NCBI RefSeq assembly: GCF_005877905.1
Contig: NZ_SWDV01000011.1
Coordinates: forward strand, 183,099-247,098
DNA: 64,000 nucleotides
Source: Pseudomonas nicosulfuronedens
GTDB lineage: Bacteria > Pseudomonadota > Gammaproteobacteria > Pseudomonadales > Pseudomonadaceae
Direction of reading: 5' to 3'
Each line of letters starts with the position of its first letter. Positions within the stretch are counted from its first letter, which is position 1. The notes beneath the pieces are model-generated. The model was not told where the DNA came from and did not search any database. It worked only from the letters and a program-made list of their open reading frames with translations. Made by a program: the position numbers and the translations under genes. This document shows positions 44,392 to 54,371 of this stretch, piece by piece.

Positions 44392-45414
44392 TCAAACCGC
44401 AGCAGGCGTCCGCTCGCACAGCTTCGCCAGCGCCCGCGCCCACAGCTCCTGGTCATTCAGGCACGGCACCAGCACCAGCTCGTCCCCACCCGCCGCGCGG
44501 AACTGCTCGTTGCCGCGCTGGCCGATCTCTTCCAGCGTCTCGATGCAGTCGGCGACGAAGGCCGGGCACATCACCAGCAGGCGCTTCACACCCTGCTTGC
44601 CGAGCTTGTCCAGTTGCGCCTCGGTGTAGGGTTCGATCCACTTGTTGCGGCCCAGGCGCGACTGGAAGGATACCGACCAGCGTCCGTCCTGCAGGCCGGC
44701 GCCAGCGGCGAAGTCTTCGGCCGTGCGCAGGCACTGGCTGCGGTAACAGACGGCCATGACGTCCTCGTGTACACCCCGGCTGGAGCTGGCGGTAAGGTCG
44801 TGGCTCTTGTCCTTCACCAACTTGCGGATGTGCGACTCGGGCAGGCCGTGGAAGCTCAGCAGCAGGTGATCGTAGGGTTGCTCCAGGTACGGCTTGACGC
44901 TGTCCACCAGCGCCTGGCGGTACTCGGGCTCGGCGTAGAACGGCGGCAGCACCTTCAGCTCCAGCTTGAGGTTGTGCTCACGCATTACCCGGCGGGCTTC
45001 CTCGATGGCGGTGGTAGTGGTGCTGTCGGCGAACTGCGGGTAGAGCGGTGCAAAGGTCACCTGGGTGATGCCCTGCTGGCTCAGGCGCAGCAGCGCCTTT
45101 TCAATCGACGGCTCGCCATAGCGCATGCCCAGTTCCACCGGGCCGTGTGGCCAGAACGGCCTGACGGCCTCCTGCAAACGGCGGCTCAGCACGATCAGCG
45201 GCGAGCCCTCCTCCCACCAGATCGACGCGTAGGCGTGGGCGGATTCCTCCGGGCGCTTGCGCAGCACCAGCGACACCAACAGCCGGCGGATCGGCCACGG
45301 CAGGTCGATCACGTAAGGGTCCATGAGGAACTGATCGAGGTAGCGGCGCACGTCCTCGACCTGGGTGGAGGCCGGCGAACCCAGGTTGACCAGCAGGAGG
45401 GCGTTTTGGGTCAT
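44392..45414 (-). CDS. hemH: ferrochelatase HemH
   Basis: A 340-residue enzyme that inserts Fe(II) into protoporphyrin IX, the last step of haem synthesis. The catalytic histidine is H189 in [12 protein letters not shown], and the second conserved region is [25 protein letters not shown] precedes the ATG. The length is normal for the family. It is 120 bp after the TIGR01777 epimerase gene, on the same strand, and may be read from the same promoter. Confidence 0.95.
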   Translation of the reverse strand: MTQNALLLVNLGSPASTQVEDVRRYLDQFLMDPYVIDLPWPIRRLLVSLVLRKRPEESAHAYASIWWEEGSPLIVLSRRLQEAVRPFWPHGPVELGMRYGEPSIEKALLRLSQQGITQVTFAPLYPQFADSTTTTAIEEARRVMREHNLKLELKVLPPFYAEPEYRQALVDSVKPYLEQPYDHLLLSFHGLPESHIRKLVKDKSHDLTASSSRGVHEDVMAVCYRSQCLRTAEDFAAGAGLQDGRWSVSFQSRLGRNKWIEPYTEAQLDKLGKQGVKRLLVMCPAFVADCIETLEEIGQRGNEQFRAAGGDELVLVPCLNDQELWARALAKLCERTPAAV

Positions 45415-45534
45415 GCAATGTCCTTAAACCGGTACGGTAGGAGGTCGTCGTGCGGGCTGCGCAGTTTACACGCAGCCCGCGCTATCCAGAGCAGCCCGAG
45501 GCTGTTTCAGGGTTGTCGCCGATGTCGCAGGGGC

Positions 45535-46440
45535 TCAGCGCTTTTCCTGCAACACATCGGCCAGCGCCTGCTTGAATTCCGGGAAGCGGAACTCGAAGCC
45601 GGCATCCAGCAGGCGGCGCGGCACGATGCGCTGGCCGCCCAGCAGCAGGGTCGACAGCTCGCCCAGCAGCAGACGCAAGGCAAAACCCGGTACGGGCATC
45701 AGCGTCGGCCGGTGCAGCGCCTGGCCCAGTTCCTGGGTGAAGTCGCGGTTGCGCACCGGCTGCGGCGCGCACGCATTATAAGGACCGGCCGCATCCTCCT
45801 TGCGCAAAAGAAAATCGATCAGGGCGATCTGGTCTTCTATATGGATCCACGACATCCACTGTCGACCATCCCCCAGCCGCCCACCGGCGCCCAGGCGGAA
45901 CGGCGGCAGCAGGCGCTTGAGGAAGCCGCCCTCGGGCGCCAGCACCAGACCGGTGCGCACCAGGACCACGCGGATACCCAGTGCCTCGGCCTCGCGGGCG
46001 ATCTGCTCCCAGGCCAGGCACAACTCGCTGGCGAAGTCCTCGCCGGCCGCCGCGCTGTTCTCTTCCAATGGACGCTCACCAGCATCGCCGTACCAGCCAA
46101 CCGCCGAGCCGTTGATCAGTACCGCCGGGCGCTGGCTGCGCCCCTCCAGCCAGCTCACCAGGCGTTCAGTCAGGCGCACCCGACTGTCCCACAGCAGGGC
46201 CTTGCGCCGTGCGCTCCAGGGCTTGTCGGCGATGGGTTCGCCGGCCAGGTTGACCACCGCATCCAACGGCCCGTCTCCGTAGGCCTCGAAGTCGGCGATG
46301 CCGCGCACCGTCTCACCGCAAAGCGAGGTGACGCGCTGCGGCTGGCGGCTCAGCACGGTGAGCTGGTGCCCTTGGGCGCTCCACTGGCGGCAGAGGCGGC
46401 GGCCGATCAGACCGGTACCGCCGGTCAAGAGAATATGCAT
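45535..46440 (-). CDS. TIGR01777-family epimerase (PA4656-like)
   Basis: A 301-residue atypical short-chain dehydrogenase. It begins MHILLTGGTGLIGRRLC (NADP-binding), has NLAGEPIADKPWSARRKALLWDSRV, the family's signature, and NGSAVGWYGDAGER. The C-terminal DUF1731 end is present (PRRLLDAGFEFRFPEFKQALADVL). Animal (SDR39U1) and cyanobacterial homologues are tied to cell division or stress. The start at 46440 is the conserved MHILLTGG. It is divergent from the renalase-like gene across the TTGTACA-box promoter. Confidence 0.9.
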   Translation of the reverse strand: MHILLTGGTGLIGRRLCRQWSAQGHQLTVLSRQPQRVTSLCGETVRGIADFEAYGDGPLDAVVNLAGEPIADKPWSARRKALLWDSRVRLTERLVSWLEGRSQRPAVLINGSAVGWYGDAGERPLEENSAAAGEDFASELCLAWEQIAREAEALGIRVVLVRTGLVLAPEGGFLKRLLPPFRLGAGGRLGDGRQWMSWIHIEDQIALIDFLLRKEDAAGPYNACAPQPVRNRDFTQELGQALHRPTLMPVPGFALRLLLGELSTLLLGGQRIVPRRLLDAGFEFRFPEFKQALADVLQEKR

Positions 46441-46635
46441 GGCGAACTCCTTGTTGCGTTGTTCCACCTTCCATCAGTCTGGACGAGAGGGAGGCGATTG
46501 CATTGACACTCCCTCTACGGCGAGGTCTACGCTGTAAGTGCCGGAACCGAAGCCGGGCTCATTCCTGAATGAACCGATGCGGCGCCGAAGGTTCCGATGA
46601 TCGGACTCCTATCGTTGACGAGCGCGAGCAACTGA

Positions 46636-47700
<1,065 letters not shown>

Positions 47701-47758
47701 TCGGCCACGGCCCTCTCCCGGCGGAGAGGGCCCTCGAATCCCCGCGCCCGCGCCTTTC

Positions 47759-47784
47759 TTGTACAAGCCTTTGCACTTGTACAA
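47759..47784 (+). promoter_or_regulatory. TTGTACA pair B (18-bp register)
   Basis: TTGTACAA at 47759-47766 and 47777-47784, direct repeats 18 bp start to start. Both lie upstream of the DUF523 gene. Confidence 0.65.
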
Positions 47785-47808
47785 GCCTGCGCCTATCCTT
47801 GCCGGCAG

Positions 47809-47833
47809 TTGTACAAATAAATTCACCTGTACA
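47809..47833 (+). promoter_or_regulatory. TTGTACA pair C (18-bp register)
   Basis: TTGTACA at 47809-47815 and CTGTACA at 47827-47833, again 18 bp apart, and 32 bp after pair B. A TAAATT -10-like element (47818-47823) lies between the boxes. The second box is 18 bp before the ATG at 47851. Confidence 0.62.
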
Positions 47834-47850
47834 AGAAATCGGTCACTGCC

Positions 47851-48810
47851 ATGCCCAACACCTCGCCACGTCCCAAGCTCGCCATCAGCGCCTGCCTGCT
47901 GGGCGAGCCGGTGCGCTACAACGGCGGACACAAGGCATCTCGCCTGTGCCTGGACGTCCTCAGCCGCTATTTCGACTTCGTTCCGGTGTGCCCGGAAGTC
48001 GCCATCGGCCTCGGCGTGCCGCGGCCGACCCTGCGCCTGGTCGGCGACCGCGATGACCCGAGAGCCCTGATCCAGCGCGAAGGCGGTCGCGATGTCAGCG
48101 AAGCCCTGCGCGAATTCGGCCGAAAGCAGGCCGGACTGCAGCAGGACATCTGCGGCTACATCTTCATGCAACAGTCACCCTCCTGCGGTCTGCAGCGCGT
48201 GAAGCTCTATCGCTTCGACGGCCAGCTGCGCCCGCCAGGTGTACGCGGGCTCTACGCGGAGGCCTTCTGCGCGGCACGCCCGGAGTTGCCGGTGGAAGAG
48301 GAAGGCCGGCTGAACGACCCAGTGATCCGCGAGAATTTCCTCACCCGCGTGTTCGCCTACGCCGCCTGGCAAAAGCTCTGCGAGAACGGCCTGACACGCC
48401 ACGCGGTGATCGGCTTCCACTCCCGCTATAAGTACCAGCTGATGGCGCACAACCCGCGCCAGTACAGCGCCCTTGGCCAGCGCATGGCGAAAATCGGCGA
48501 GCAACCGCTGGAAGACTTCGCTCCAGGCTACTTCCGCGAATTCATGCAAGCGCTGGGCACCTGTGCCACCCGTGGCACCCACAGCAACGTGTTGCAGCAC
48601 CTGGCCGGTTATCTCAAGCACGACCTGCCGTCCACCGAGAAGGCCGAGATGCAGCGGCTGATCGACCAGTACCGCGAAGGCGTGATCCCGTTGGTGGTGC
48701 CGCTGACGCTGCTCAAGCACCACTTCCGCCTGCACCCCCACCCCTACATCGATGCCCAGGCCTACCTGCAACCCCATCCCGAAGACCTGAGCCTGCGCAA
48801 TGCCATCTGA
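47851..48810 (+). CDS. DUF523-DUF1722 (YbgA-like) fusion protein
   Basis: A 319-residue protein of two domains. Residues 6-160 are DUF523, with KLAISACLLGEPVRYNGGHK and conserved cysteines (SAC, CPEV, PSCG). Residues 190-319 are DUF1722 (YbgA-like) with HRRYKYQ-type signature HSRYKYQLMAHNPRQYSALGQ. The family often sits beside phr genes and in photolyase operons, but its biochemical function is not known. No strong ribosome-binding site precedes the ATG. It is 31 bp before the MerR gene. Confidence 0.87.
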   Translation: MPNTSPRPKLAISACLLGEPVRYNGGHKASRLCLDVLSRYFDFVPVCPEVAIGLGVPRPTLRLVGDRDDPRALIQREGGRDVSEALREFGRKQAGLQQDICGYIFMQQSPSCGLQRVKLYRFDGQLRPPGVRGLYAEAFCAARPELPVEEEGRLNDPVIRENFLTRVFAYAAWQKLCENGLTRHAVIGFHSRYKYQLMAHNPRQYSALGQRMAKIGEQPLEDFAPGYFREFMQALGTCATRGTHSNVLQHLAGYLKHDLPSTEKAEMQRLIDQYREGVIPLVVPLTLLKHHFRLHPHPYIDAQAYLQPHPEDLSLRNAI

Positions 48811-48841
48811 CGTAGCCATCAGACGTACTGAAAGGAAGCCC

Positions 48842-49792
48842 ATGAATCCCGACCACCCTCACCGCGAATCGGACGACGACTACCGTCAGGCCCTGGCCGA
48901 AGGCTGGCTGCCGATCCGCGAAGTCTCCCGGCGCACCGGCGTCAATCCGGTCACCCTGCGCGCCTGGGAGCGTCGTTACGGCCTGGTCGTGCCACAGCGC
49001 ACGCCCAAGGGCCATCGCCTCTACTCCGAAGCGCAGATCGTACGCATCCAGGCCATCCTCACCTGGCTCGGCCGTGGCGTGGCGGTGAGCAAGATCCGCG
49101 CGTTGCTCGACGAAGACGCACCGCCACCGCCGGAAACCACCGCCTCACCCTGGGACGACCTGCGCCAGCAGTGCATCGCCGCCATCGGCCGGATCAACGA
49201 GCGCCAGCTGGACGAGCTGTTCAACGGCGCGCTGGCGATCTACCCCGCGCAAACCCTCTGCGAACAACTGATGCTACCGCTGCTGGAAGAGCTGGAGCGG
49301 CGCTGGCAGGGCCAGTTCGGCGCGCAGCTGGAACGGGTGTTCTTCCACACCTGGCTGCGCACCAAGTTCGGCACTCGCCTCTACCACCACAATCGCCAGC
49401 AACGCGGCGCCCCGCTGCTGCTGGTGAACCAGTCCGGCCTGCCACTGGAGCCGGGCCTGTGGCTCACCGCCTGGCTGGCCAGCAGTGCAGGCTGCCCGCT
49501 GGAAACCTTCGACTGGCCCTTGCCGCCCGGTGAACTGGCGCTGGCGGTGGAACGCCTGCAGCCGCGCGCCGTGCTGCTCTACTCCAGCCGCACGCTGAAC
49601 CTGTTGCAGCTGCCCCGGTTGCTGGCCGGCGTCGACTGCCCGCGCCTGCTGGCAGGACCTGCCACCGCCATCCACCCCGATGCGCTGCAGGAACTGGCCA
49701 TCGCCGAACCGCCGCTGCACCTGGCCAGCGACCCGGTCGCCGCATTCAATCTCCTGCGCGAGCTGCAGCTGCTCAGCGGGGAGGCCGCATGA
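48842..49792 (+). CDS. MerR-family regulator, LitR/CarH-like without B12 motif
   Basis: A 316-residue regulator. The MerR helix-turn-helix is residues about 23-92 (IREVSRRTGVNPVTLRAWERRYGLVVPQRTPKGHRLYSEAQIVRI). The C-terminal 200 residues resemble the helical and Rossmann parts of LitR/CarH regulators, which repress photolyase genes in the dark. The cobalamin-binding DxHxxG motif is not found; the region reads RLYHHNRQQRGAPLLLVNQSG. This fits the B12-independent class of LitR-like proteins, which is inference. AAAGGAAG precedes the ATG. Its stop overlaps the phr start (ATGA). It is the best candidate to bind the TTGTACA boxes. Confidence 0.82.
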   Translation: MNPDHPHRESDDDYRQALAEGWLPIREVSRRTGVNPVTLRAWERRYGLVVPQRTPKGHRLYSEAQIVRIQAILTWLGRGVAVSKIRALLDEDAPPPPETTASPWDDLRQQCIAAIGRINERQLDELFNGALAIYPAQTLCEQLMLPLLEELERRWQGQFGAQLERVFFHTWLRTKFGTRLYHHNRQQRGAPLLLVNQSGLPLEPGLWLTAWLASSAGCPLETFDWPLPPGELALAVERLQPRAVLLYSSRTLNLLQLPRLLAGVDCPRLLAGPATAIHPDALQELAIAEPPLHLASDPVAAFNLLRELQLLSGEAA

Positions 49793-51216
49793 AACGCCAA
49801 CTCGTCTGGCTGCGCACCGACCTGCGCCTTCGCGACAACAGCGCCCTGCACGCGGCCGCCGAGCGCGGCCCGGTGATCGCCCTCTACCTGCTCAGCCCCG
49901 GCCAATGGCAGCGTCACGACGACGCGCCGTGCAAGGTCGACTTCTGGCTGCGCAACCTGCGCGAGCTGCGCACCAGCCTCGACCAGTTGCGCATCCCGCT
50001 GCTGATCCGCACCGCGGAAAACTGGGACGATGCGCCGAAAGTCATCGCGCAACTCTGCCGCGAACTGGACATCGAGACGCTGCACGTCAACGAGGAATAC
50101 GGCGTCAACGAAGCCGCCCGCGACGCCGCCGTGGCGAAGGCGCTGGAGCACGACGGTGTCCGCCTGCGCAGCCACCTCGACCAGTTGTTCTTCACGCCGG
50201 GCAGCATCCTCACCAAGGGCGGTACCTACTTCCAGGTCTACAGCCAGTTCCGCAAGGTCTGCTACGAACGCCTGAACCTCGGCGTGCCCCGCCTCGTACC
50301 GGCGCCCCGCGCGCAGCAGGAGCTGGATATCGCCAGCGACGAGGTGCCCGGGCGGGTCGATGGTTTCGAGACGCCGCCGGCCGAGCTGAGCGAAGAGTGG
50401 CCAGCCGGCGAGGACGCCGCCCACGAGCGCGTGGAGCTGTTCACCGACGAAATCCTCAAGACCTACCAGGACACCCGCGACCTCCCGGCCCGCGACGGCA
50501 CCAGTCGCCTCTCGCCGTACCTGGCCGCCGGCGTGCTGTCGCCCCGGCAGTGCCTGCATGCGGCGCTGGCGAACAACCATGGCGAGTTCGAGACCGGCAA
50601 CAGTGGCGCGGTCAGCTGGATCAACGAGCTGCTCTGGCGCGAGTTCTACAAGCACATCCTGGTCGGCTTCCCACGCGTGAGCCGGCACCGCGCCTTCCGC
50701 GAGGACACCGAAAAACTGAAGTGGCGCTACGACCAGAAAGACCTGGAAGACTGGCAGCAGGGCCGCACCGGCTTCCCCCTCATCGACGCCGCGATGCGCC
50801 AGTTGCTCGCCACCGGCTGGATGCACAACCGCCTGCGCATGGTGGTGGCGATGTTCCTTACCAAAAACCTGCTGATCGACTGGCGCGAGGGTGAACGCTG
50901 GTTCATGCGCCACCTGATCGACGGCGACCTTGCGGCGAACAACGGCGGCTGGCAATGGAGCGCCTCCACCGGCACCGACGCGGCGCCTTACTTCCGTATC
51001 TTCAATCCGATCTCGCAGTCCGAGCGCTTCGACCCGGACGGCCGCTTCATCCGACACTGGGTGCCGGAGCTGGCCAGGCTGCAGGGTCGGGCCCTGCACG
51101 ATCCGTCGAAGCTCGGGCTGTTCGGCGCGGAAGGCTATCCGCAGCCGATGTGCGACCTCTCCGCCACCCGCGAGCGGGCGCTGGATGCCTTCAAGAGCCT
51201 GGCCGCCTCTGTCTGA
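49789..51216 (+). CDS. phr: deoxyribodipyrimidine photolyase (class I CPD)
   Basis: A 475-residue flavoenzyme that splits cyclobutane pyrimidine dimers using light. The N-terminal antenna domain (1-130) is followed by the FAD-binding helical domain with SRLSPYLAAGVLSPRQ, WREFYKHIL and STGTDAAPYFRIFNPISQ, a strong CPD-class signature. The conserved tryptophans of the electron-transfer chain are in WINELLWREFY and NNGGWQWSASTG. It overlaps the MerR gene by 4 bp, so the regulator and the enzyme are co-translated. A REP pair and a terminator follow. Confidence 0.95.
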   Translation: MKRQLVWLRTDLRLRDNSALHAAAERGPVIALYLLSPGQWQRHDDAPCKVDFWLRNLRELRTSLDQLRIPLLIRTAENWDDAPKVIAQLCRELDIETLHVNEEYGVNEAARDAAVAKALEHDGVRLRSHLDQLFFTPGSILTKGGTYFQVYSQFRKVCYERLNLGVPRLVPAPRAQQELDIASDEVPGRVDGFETPPAELSEEWPAGEDAAHERVELFTDEILKTYQDTRDLPARDGTSRLSPYLAAGVLSPRQCLHAALANNHGEFETGNSGAVSWINELLWREFYKHILVGFPRVSRHRAFREDTEKLKWRYDQKDLEDWQQGRTGFPLIDAAMRQLLATGWMHNRLRMVVAMFLTKNLLIDWREGERWFMRHLIDGDLAANNGGWQWSASTGTDAAPYFRIFNPISQSERFDPDGRFIRHWVPELARLQGRALHDPSKLGLFGAEGYPQPMCDLSATRERALDAFKSLAASV

Positions 51217-51231
51217 GGCAACGGCTTTTCT

Positions 51232-51290
51232 GTAGGAGCGAGCTCGCTCGCGAACCGGTCGGGCGTGATTGCGAGCAAGCTCGCTCCTAC
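51232..51290. repeat. REP palindrome pair
   Basis: Copies at 51232-51254 and 51269-51290. The first has GAGCTCGCTCGC in place of GAGCTTGCTCGC; the spacing is only 14 bp. Confidence 0.85.
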
Positions 51291-51311
51291 ACGTACCTTT
51301 CGACCACGCAC

Positions 51312-51338
51312 AAAAAAGCCGGGCCCAGGGCCCGGCTT
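51312..51338. terminator. bidirectional terminator between phr and pagL
   Basis: AAGCCGGGCCC (51316-51326) pairs with GGGCCCGGCTT (51328-51338) in an 11-bp stem. It is flanked by AAAAAA on the left and TTCTTT on the right, so it serves both convergent genes. Confidence 0.93.
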
Positions 51339-51355
51339 TCTTTGTCAGCGTTCTG

Positions 51356-51877
51356 TTACAGCGGATGCGTGTAATAGAGGCTGTAGGATTCGATGCCATC
51401 GTTCGGCTGGCTGATGCCGGCATTGGAGTAATGCATGGCACGCACGCCCAGGGCCTGACCCTCGCCGAAGCGCAGGCCGACGCCGAGGCGATCCTCGAAG
51501 TTGAAGGCGCCGCCCAGGTCCTGGTCGCCCACGCGGGAGCCACTGAACACGGCCACGCCGATACCGGCCTCGACGAAGGGTTTGACCTTCTCGCCGGAGA
51601 ACTCGTAGACGAACACCGGGCTGAAGGACAGCGAGTGGCGGCCGCTGGCCTCGTCACCACCTTCCCAGTAGGTGTAGCCAGCGTCCCAGTAGCCGGTCAG
51701 ACGACCCGTGGAGCTTTCCCACCAGCTCTTGTCCCAGTCGAAGCCCAGGCCCAGGCGGTAGGTCATGGTGTTCTGTCCGGTAAAGCCAACGGCGCCGGTC
51801 AGGCCAGCGGCCTGCGCGGGGACCAGATGCCCCAGAGTCAAAGCTGCCAAGGCAGCGAGCGAGAGTAGTTTCCTCAT
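51356..51877 (-). CDS. pagL: lipid A 3-O-deacylase PagL
   Basis: A 173-residue outer-membrane beta-barrel enzyme that removes the 3-O-acyl chain from lipid A. The signal peptide is residues 1-23 (ending AQA). The catalytic triad residues are H149, S151 and E163 (AMHYSNAGISQPNDGIESY), equal to H126/S128/E140 of mature P. aeruginosa PagL. The start at 51877 is set by AAAGGAT; a longer frame adds 18 residues. It corresponds to PA4661. The promoter has a TATAAT and an overlapping palindrome (51931-51962). Confidence 0.93.
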   Translation of the reverse strand: MRKLLSLAALAALTLGHLVPAQAAGLTGAVGFTGQNTMTYRLGLGFDWDKSWWESSTGRLTGYWDAGYTYWEGGDEASGRHSLSFSPVFVYEFSGEKVKPFVEAGIGVAVFSGSRVGDQDLGGAFNFEDRLGVGLRFGEGQALGVRAMHYSNAGISQPNDGIESYSLYYTHPL

Positions 51878-51930
51878 CGAAACATCCTTTATTAGAAAGC
51901 TGAATGAAAAATCCCCGCGAATAGCTGGCA

Positions 51931-51962
51931 ATTATAAGGCCATTTGTCAGCATTCGCTGACA
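51931..51962 (-). promoter_or_regulatory. pagL promoter with palindrome over the -35 region
   Basis: TATAAT is found on the minus strand at 51936-51931. Centred at 51953.5 is the palindrome TGTCAGC-ATTC-GCTGACA (51945-51962), overlapping where the -35 should be. No good -35 hexamer is seen, so the palindrome may be an operator, or a weak hairpin after murI. Confidence 0.5.
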
Positions 51963-51990
51963 GACCAAAGTAGGTAGCTAGCTATTCTTT

Positions 51991-52785
51991 TCAGTCAGGA
52001 AAGAAACTGACGGCTTCGCCGGCACGCCAGAGCACCGGCAGTACGCGTTCAAAGCCTTCGACTGCACCGCTGGTCCATAGCTCAGTTTTTTTCGCCTGCC
52101 CTTCCGCCAAGATCCCCCGCACCTGCAACAGGCGCTCGAGTTGGCGAGCCACGGCGGCACCGGTATCGATCAGCGAGACGTCCGCAGGCACAAGCTCGCG
52201 CAGCAACGGGCGCAGGAAAGGGTAATGCGTGCAGCCGAGGATCAGCGTGTCGCAGCCTTCAGCCAGCAGCGGAGCAACGTAACCTTGCAGTAGTTCGCGA
52301 GTCTGCGGGCCGTCCAGGTCGCCCAGTTCGATGCGCTCCACCAGCCCTGGGCAAGGCTGGGTAATGACCCGCACATCGTTGGCGAAGCGGTCCAGCAGTG
52401 CTGCGAAGCGTGCACTCTTGAGCGTGCCAGTCGTGGCCAGCACACCAACCACACCACTGCGGGTCGCTTCGGCCGCCGGCTTCACGGCCGGCTCCATGGC
52501 GACGATGGGCAACTGTGGATAGTGCTCACGCAGGTCCGCGGCGGCAGCAGCAGTGGCCGTATTGCAAGCCACCACCAGCGCCTTGGCGCCACGGGCCAGG
52601 AGAAACTCGGCGATGGCGCGGCAGCGCGCGCGGATGTACTCGGGGGTCTTCTCGCCATAGGGCACGTGGCCGCAGTCAGCGAGGTAGATCAGGGATTCGC
52701 GGGGAAGCCGCGCCCGGATTTCGTGGAGGACGCTGAGGCCGCCCACACCGGAATCGAACACGCCGATCGGCGCGGCATCAGCCAT
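51991..52785 (-). CDS. murI: glutamate racemase MurI
   Basis: A 264-residue enzyme making D-glutamate for peptidoglycan. Catalytic cysteines are C74 (VVACNTATA) and C185 ([10 protein letters not shown]), with D11 in VFDSGVGG. The ATG at 52785 lies inside the end of moeB (8-bp overlap); an upstream in-frame start adds 24 unconserved residues. Last gene of the hemA-prfA-prmC-moeB-murI run. Confidence 0.95.
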   Translation of the reverse strand: MADAAPIGVFDSGVGGLSVLHEIRARLPRESLIYLADCGHVPYGEKTPEYIRARCRAIAEFLLARGAKALVVACNTATAAAAADLREHYPQLPIVAMEPAVKPAAEATRSGVVGVLATTGTLKSARFAALLDRFANDVRVITQPCPGLVERIELGDLDGPQTRELLQGYVAPLLAEGCDTLILGCTHYPFLRPLLRELVPADVSLIDTGAAVARQLERLLQVRGILAEGQAKKTELWTSGAVEGFERVLPVLWRAGEAVSFFPD

Positions 52786-53533
52786 TCGTGGCTCCGCACA
52801 CGGCGCACTGCGGATCGCGCTTGACCCGCAGCTCGCGGAAGCGTGTGCCGAGGGCATCGATCAGCAGCAGGCGGCCCACCAGCGGATCGCCGAAGCCGGC
52901 CAGCAGCTTCAACGCTTCCAAGGCCTGCAGGCTACCCACCAGCCCCACCAGCGGGCCAACCACGCCGGCCTCGCTGCAGGTCAGTTCGGCTTCGCTGCCG
53001 TGGCCATAGAGGCAGTGGTAGCACGGGCTTTCCTCGCGGCGCGGGTCGAACACCGAAAGCTGCCCTTCCAGGCGGATCGCCGCGCCGCTCACCAGCGGTT
53101 TCTTCGCAGCGACGCAGGCGGCGTTCACCGCTTCACGGGTGCCGAAGTTGTCGCAGCAGTCGAGTACCAGGTCGACGGCCGCCACGGCGGCGTCGAGGGA
53201 GTCGGCGTCCAGCGCCTGGCGATGGGCGACCAGCTTCACGTCCGGGTTCAGCGCGGTCAGGCGGGCGATGGCGGAGTCCACCTTGCCCACGCCGACGCTG
53301 TCGGTACCGTGGATGATCTGCCGCTGCAGGTTGGTCAGGTCGACCGTGTCGAAGTCCGCCAGGTGCAGCTCGCCGACGCCGGCAGCGGCCAGGTACAGCG
53401 CCACCGGGGCGCCGAGGCCACCGAGGCCGACGATCAGCACACGGCTGTCCTTCAGACGCAGCTGGCCTTCGACGTCGATCTGCGGCAGGAGGATCTGCCG
53501 GCTGTAACGCAAGAGTTCGTTGTCGGTCAGCAT
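52778..53533 (-). CDS. moeB: molybdopterin-synthase adenylyltransferase MoeB
   Basis: A 251-residue ThiF/MoeB-type E1-like enzyme. The nucleotide-binding GLGGLGAP begins near residue 36; NLQRQIIH follows. Zinc-binding cysteine pairs are CYHC (SPCYHCLYG) and CAVC at the C-terminus, and the conserved catalytic-type cysteine is in ELTCSEAGV. It activates the C-terminus of MoaD (or ThiS). The start at 53533 overlaps the end of prmC by 7 bp; a longer frame exists only because of that overlap. Confidence 0.93.
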   Translation of the reverse strand: MLTDNELLRYSRQILLPQIDVEGQLRLKDSRVLIVGLGGLGAPVALYLAAAGVGELHLADFDTVDLTNLQRQIIHGTDSVGVGKVDSAIARLTALNPDVKLVAHRQALDADSLDAAVAAVDLVLDCCDNFGTREAVNAACVAAKKPLVSGAAIRLEGQLSVFDPRREESPCYHCLYGHGSEAELTCSEAGVVGPLVGLVGSLQALEALKLLAGFGDPLVGRLLLIDALGTRFRELRVKRDPQCAVCGATNG

Positions 53534-54357
53534 GTCCAGCGCCCCAGGCTGATGCGTTCGTGGCCGCCCAGGTCGCGACGGCTTTCCACAGCAGTAAAGC
53601 CACGACTGAGCAGCAGGTCGCGTACGGCATCCGGCTGATCGAAGCCATGTTCGAGCATCAGCCAACCACCGTTTTCCAGATGGCCCGGCGCCTGGTCGAT
53701 GATCAGGCGGATGTCGTCCAGCCCATCCTGCCCGGAGACCAGTGCGCTCGAAGGCTCGAAGCGCACGTCGCCCTGTTTGAGGTGCGGGTCGGTACTGGGA
53801 ATGTAGGGCGGGTTGCTGACGATCAGCGAGAAGCGCTCGCCCTCGACCGCCGAGAACCAGTGACTGGCGCGGAAGGCGACGTTGGCCAGGCGCAGGCGTT
53901 CGCGGTTGCGCTCGGCCAGGGCCACGGCCTCGGGAATGCGGTCGACGCCCAGCACCTGCCAGCTCAGGCGTTCGCACGCCAGCGCAAGGGCGATGGCGCC
54001 GGTACCGGTGCCCAGGTCCAGTACGCGCGATGGCGAGGCCGGCAGCAGCGCCAGCGCAGTTTCCACCAGCAGCTCGGTATCGGGGCGGGGAATCAGGGTG
54101 TGCGGCGCGACCTCCAGGTCCAGGCTCCAGAAACCCTGACGGCCCAGGATGTAGGCCACGGGCTCACCGGCCACTCGGCGGGCCAGGTAGCGGTCGTAGA
54201 GGTCATGGGCCTCGCGGCTAACCACGCGTTCGGGCCACGTCCGCAGGAAGCTGCGCGGCTTGCCCAGCGCGGCCGCGAGCAGCAGCTCGGCATCCAGGCG
54301 CGCACTGGGCGAGTCCGGCAGTTGCGCCTCGTTGAGCAGGGTCATGATGGTTGCCAT
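53527..54357 (-). CDS. prmC: release-factor glutamine methyltransferase PrmC (HemK)
   Basis: A 276-residue S-adenosylmethionine-dependent enzyme that methylates the GGQ glutamine of release factors. SAM-binding LGTGTG is at about 115-120; the substrate-binding NPPY is 182-185 (IVSNPPYIP). The ATG at 54357 is chosen, 14 bp after prfA; a TTG 18 bp upstream is possible. It directly follows its substrate's gene. Confidence 0.95.
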   Translation of the reverse strand: MATIMTLLNEAQLPDSPSARLDAELLLAAALGKPRSFLRTWPERVVSREAHDLYDRYLARRVAGEPVAYILGRQGFWSLDLEVAPHTLIPRPDTELLVETALALLPASPSRVLDLGTGTGAIALALACERLSWQVLGVDRIPEAVALAERNRERLRLANVAFRASHWFSAVEGERFSLIVSNPPYIPSTDPHLKQGDVRFEPSSALVSGQDGLDDIRLIIDQAPGHLENGGWLMLEHGFDQPDAVRDLLLSRGFTAVESRRDLGGHERISLGRWTC

Positions 54358-54371
54358 GGTCTGTCGCTCTC

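Noticed and set aside
53534..53977. Longer N-terminus for MoeB
   Set aside because: The extension lies antiparallel in frame to prmC codons and lacks family features; the ATG at 53533 gives normal MoeB length.
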